Made by a program: the position numbers and the translations under genes. Shown in pieces: positions 25,203 through 28,148 of a stretch of DNA of 28,148 nt; position 1 is the stretch's first letter, and the number at the start of each line of letters is the position of its first letter. This DNA is from a bacterium (GTDB lineage Bacteria; Chloroflexota; Dormibacteria; UBA8260; Bog-877). The stretch is taken from assembly GCA_021817025.1 (NCBI GenBank), contig JAKAWF010000010.1, positions 1 through 28,148 of the forward strand, in the 5' to 3' direction. The notes under the pieces are model-generated. The model did not search any database, was not told the origin of the DNA, and saw nothing but the letters and a program-made list of their open reading frames with translations.

Positions 25203-25823
25203 GTGGTGGCCGCTGAGGCGCGCGGACGGGGTCGGATCGGATGGGCGCTTCTGGCGCCTTCGTTGCTGGCGTGCTTGGCTGGCTGCGGGGGCGGAAACCC
25301 GGTTGTGATTCCCCAGGCGAGCCCCACCCCCAGGCCGGCCACCACGCTGCTGGCACCGGGCGTGCGGGTGGCCGACTCCCAGCTCCAGATGCCTGCCTTC
25401 ACCGTCTCCGCCTCGCATCCGCTGCCATCCGGGGTCTCCGCGGCACTGGTCGTGAAGGACGTCCAGATCGACAACCTGATTGAGAACATCGCCATAGAGC
25501 GGCAGGATCCAGCGCTCCTTCAGTACGCCGACAGCGGGGACTGGCTGGCAGCAGAGCAGGGGGAGATTGCGAGCAACAAGAGGCAAGGGCTAGCTGTTAC
25601 GTCCATCGTGGACAACGTCACAAGCATTCGACTGGGATCTAAGCCGGACCCGAAGGATGCGTCGGTGGTGATCGCCGCGATAGTGACCGGCACTGAAGTG
25701 AGGGGTACTTCGGCCGCGGGCCGGCCGACCCGAAAATTGACCACAAGCTTTTCCGCCTTGCTGTGGTTGCGGTGGTCTGCGAGCCAACAGCGGTACCTGA
25801 TATGCGACGCAGCTACCTCATAG
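25203..25823 (+). CDS. Putative lipoprotein
   Basis: About 206 aa from GTG 25203, with a G-rich stretch upstream. The N-terminus has basic residues, then a hydrophobic run ALLAPSLLACLAGC: the LAGC lipobox puts the lipidated Cys at 28, so it should be anchored outside the membrane. A Pro/Thr-rich linker follows. The C-terminal 120 residues (VVKDVQIDNLIENIAIERQD ... FSALLWLRWSASQQRYLI) look like a small alpha+beta domain similar in size to SnoaL/NTF2-like folds, but I cannot name it. Alternative start ATG 25110 would give a long charged leader and is less likely. It overlaps the next secreted-protein gene by 22 bases. Confidence 0.65.
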   Translation: MVAAEARGRGRIGWALLAPSLLACLAGCGGGNPVVIPQASPTPRPATTLLAPGVRVADSQLQMPAFTVSASHPLPSGVSAALVVKDVQIDNLIENIAIERQDPALLQYADSGDWLAAEQGEIASNKRQGLAVTSIVDNVTSIRLGSKPDPKDASVVIAAIVTGTEVRGTSAAGRPTRKLTTSFSALLWLRWSASQQRYLICDAATS

Positions 25824-26746
25824 CGGTCTGCGCTGGAGGGCTTGTCGCTTCGCTGGGTGTATCAACAGGCGACGCGCTTGCGGACTATCCCGGCCCAGGC
25901 CCCAGTCCCACGATTGGTTGTAGCGCCTCGGCGGGTGAGTTATCCCTTAGCGGCGTCTGCGTAGCGGTCCCCGGCCCTGGTGCGCCCACCAGACCGGCGG
26001 TGTCGCATCCCTGGATCACGCAGGTTCCGACCGCAGCCAGCAGCTGCTCCCCTTACACAGTCACCCAGTGGGCGACTGGCGTCTCGTCGGTTGGCTGGTC
26101 CTGGGACGGGAGCTTCTGGACCGTGTCGGGTCAGCGCGTTCCCATCCTCTACTCCACCCCCCTCACCGACAACGGCTGGATCTGGGCGGTGGCCTGTGGA
26201 ACGCCAGGGGCGATCAGGTACACCGGCCCGGCGGCTCTGCAGCGGCGACCCAATCCCTGCGCTCCCGGGGCGGTCTGCCGGCCGGGGTTCGACCCGCCGG
26301 GATTCCTGGCGGCAGTGCAGCGGAAGCTGCCTGCGGAGCAGATCGTGGTCACCCCTCCGACCCAGGACGTGGTGGGGGTTCCGGTCGATCCGGTCCTCCA
26401 ACCGGTGCCGGTGGCCGAGCAGGCGGTGATCAACGTGACGGTGCCGGATCTGGGTGACGGTGATCTCGGGGAGGGGATCCACGTGGTGTGGATCGTTCAA
26501 GCCGCTCCCCAGGCGGTCGTCTGGTCCTGGCCCGACCGCACCCAATCGGAGGTCGCGCGTTGGATTCCCCAGGTCGACGAGCAGGGGGGCCGGATCCTGG
26601 CGGAAGTCGACTATCTGGTCTCTGCGGCCGGGTTCTGGTCCGACGGGGTCACCGTCCACCAGCTCCCGTCCCTCACGGTGGGCACAATCCCGGTAACGGT
26701 GGGACTCCCCTACGACGTCCAGCAGGTGCAGTCCACTCTCGGGTGA
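25802..26746 (+). CDS. Secreted protein of unknown function
   Basis: 314 aa from ATG 25802, overlapping the lipoprotein gene by 22 bases. Signal peptide: MRRSYLIAVCAGGLVASLGV, then a likely signal-peptidase site after ALA at residue 27. The mature part is rich in Pro, Val and Trp, with a cysteine pair in CAPGAVCRPGFDPPGF and a C-terminal beta-rich region (VTVGLPYDVQQVQSTLG). No transmembrane anchor near the end, so released or held by partners. The upstream start at 25763 is rejected because it buries the signal peptide. No family recognised; the pair may form an extracytoplasmic complex. Confidence 0.65.
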   Translation: MRRSYLIAVCAGGLVASLGVSTGDALADYPGPGPSPTIGCSASAGELSLSGVCVAVPGPGAPTRPAVSHPWITQVPTAASSCSPYTVTQWATGVSSVGWSWDGSFWTVSGQRVPILYSTPLTDNGWIWAVACGTPGAIRYTGPAALQRRPNPCAPGAVCRPGFDPPGFLAAVQRKLPAEQIVVTPPTQDVVGVPVDPVLQPVPVAEQAVINVTVPDLGDGDLGEGIHVVWIVQAAPQAVVWSWPDRTQSEVARWIPQVDEQGGRILAEVDYLVSAAGFWSDGVTVHQLPSLTVGTIPVTVGLPYDVQQVQSTLG

Positions 26747-27009
26747 CTTCTGTGCCGTTGTGGGTTTGGCCACGGCTGCAAGTGCCCGGGCGGCGCCTGC
26801 TTTGGCGGTGCGGCGAAGGACCAGTGCTCCCCGAGTGAGCGGCGCAACTCTTCTTGGGCCTCGTCGGCAAAGAGTTCCGGGCATGCACTGGCGCGGGCCG
26901 GGCCCGCCGCGCGACCGACTCGACTTGAAGGAGGCACGGGCCGGGCAGCGGCACTCCGCGCGGGGACGGAGATGAGTCCGAAGTCATTAGACTGAGCGCT
27001 CCGAGCGAC

Positions 27010-28148
<1,139 letters not shown>

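Noticed and set aside
26710..26937. Minus-strand frame containing CPELFADEAQEELRRSLGEH
   Set aside because: A short protein-like patch, but no ribosome-binding site or recognised family, and its 3' part overlaps the secreted-protein gene. Possibly a gene fragment, not supportable.

Overview
This is a high-GC, gene-dense window. Codon use is strongly GC3-biased, many starts are GTG, and 4-base GTGA overlaps link neighbouring genes. The gene content (Pat/HisC-like aminotransferase, MurE, divergent and partly leaderless-looking gene starts) fits a high-GC actinobacterium or a Chloroflexota/Dormibacterota-like soil bacterium. I cannot fix the phylum from the sequence alone.

Region by region. 1-2027: a DDE transposase (minus) abuts the 3' end of the hut operon. 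2028-9028: a tightly coupled minus-strand operon, FMN 2-hydroxyacid dehydrogenase > hutH > hutU > hutF > hutI, with every junction overlapping by 1 or 4 bases. 9282-10685: an NCS1 (cytosine/hydantoin-type) permease upstream on the same strand. 11051-12094: a lone GH88/GH105-like gene (plus). 12134-15472: a second minus operon, gntR > FAD-linked D-2-hydroxyacid dehydrogenase > HisC/Pat-type aminotransferase. 15791-18335: murE, diverging from a Zn alcohol dehydrogenase. 18337-20854: a FolD-cyclodeaminase fusion behind a frameshifted MFS transporter. 21010-21820: a group II intron whose reverse transcriptase is reduced to a C-terminal stub; it ends 2 bases before the start codon of a HIT protein. 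22259-26746: rhodanese-MoeB fusion, a small protein, a HExxH protein, a 92-aa protein, a lipoprotein and a secreted protein. 27010-27083: tRNA-Val(CAC). 27043-28148: a serine recombinase cut by the window edge, whose 3' end runs antisense into the tRNA.

The most interesting unit is 7769-15537. The hut pathway (HutH, HutU, HutI, HutF) is co-transcribed with an L-type (FMN) 2-hydroxyacid dehydrogenase. The neighbouring operon pairs a D-type (FAD) 2-hydroxyacid dehydrogenase with an aromatic/histidinol-phosphate-type aminotransferase and a GntR regulator. The promoters of the permease and of gntR carry the same composite element: 19 of 21 bases identical, with identical -35, spacing and -10. I infer a single regulon that could take up L- and D-imidazolelactate (or a related heteroaromatic 2-hydroxy acid), oxidise it to imidazolepyruvate, transaminate it to histidine, and feed the hut pathway to N-formylglutamate. 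The genes and promoter match are seen; the substrate is inference. No HutG is present in the window.

A second notable item is the FolD-cyclodeaminase fusion. Residues of FolD known to serve its cyclohydrolase step are replaced, and a cyclodeaminase/cyclohydrolase-family domain is fused behind it, as if the second domain had taken over that step.
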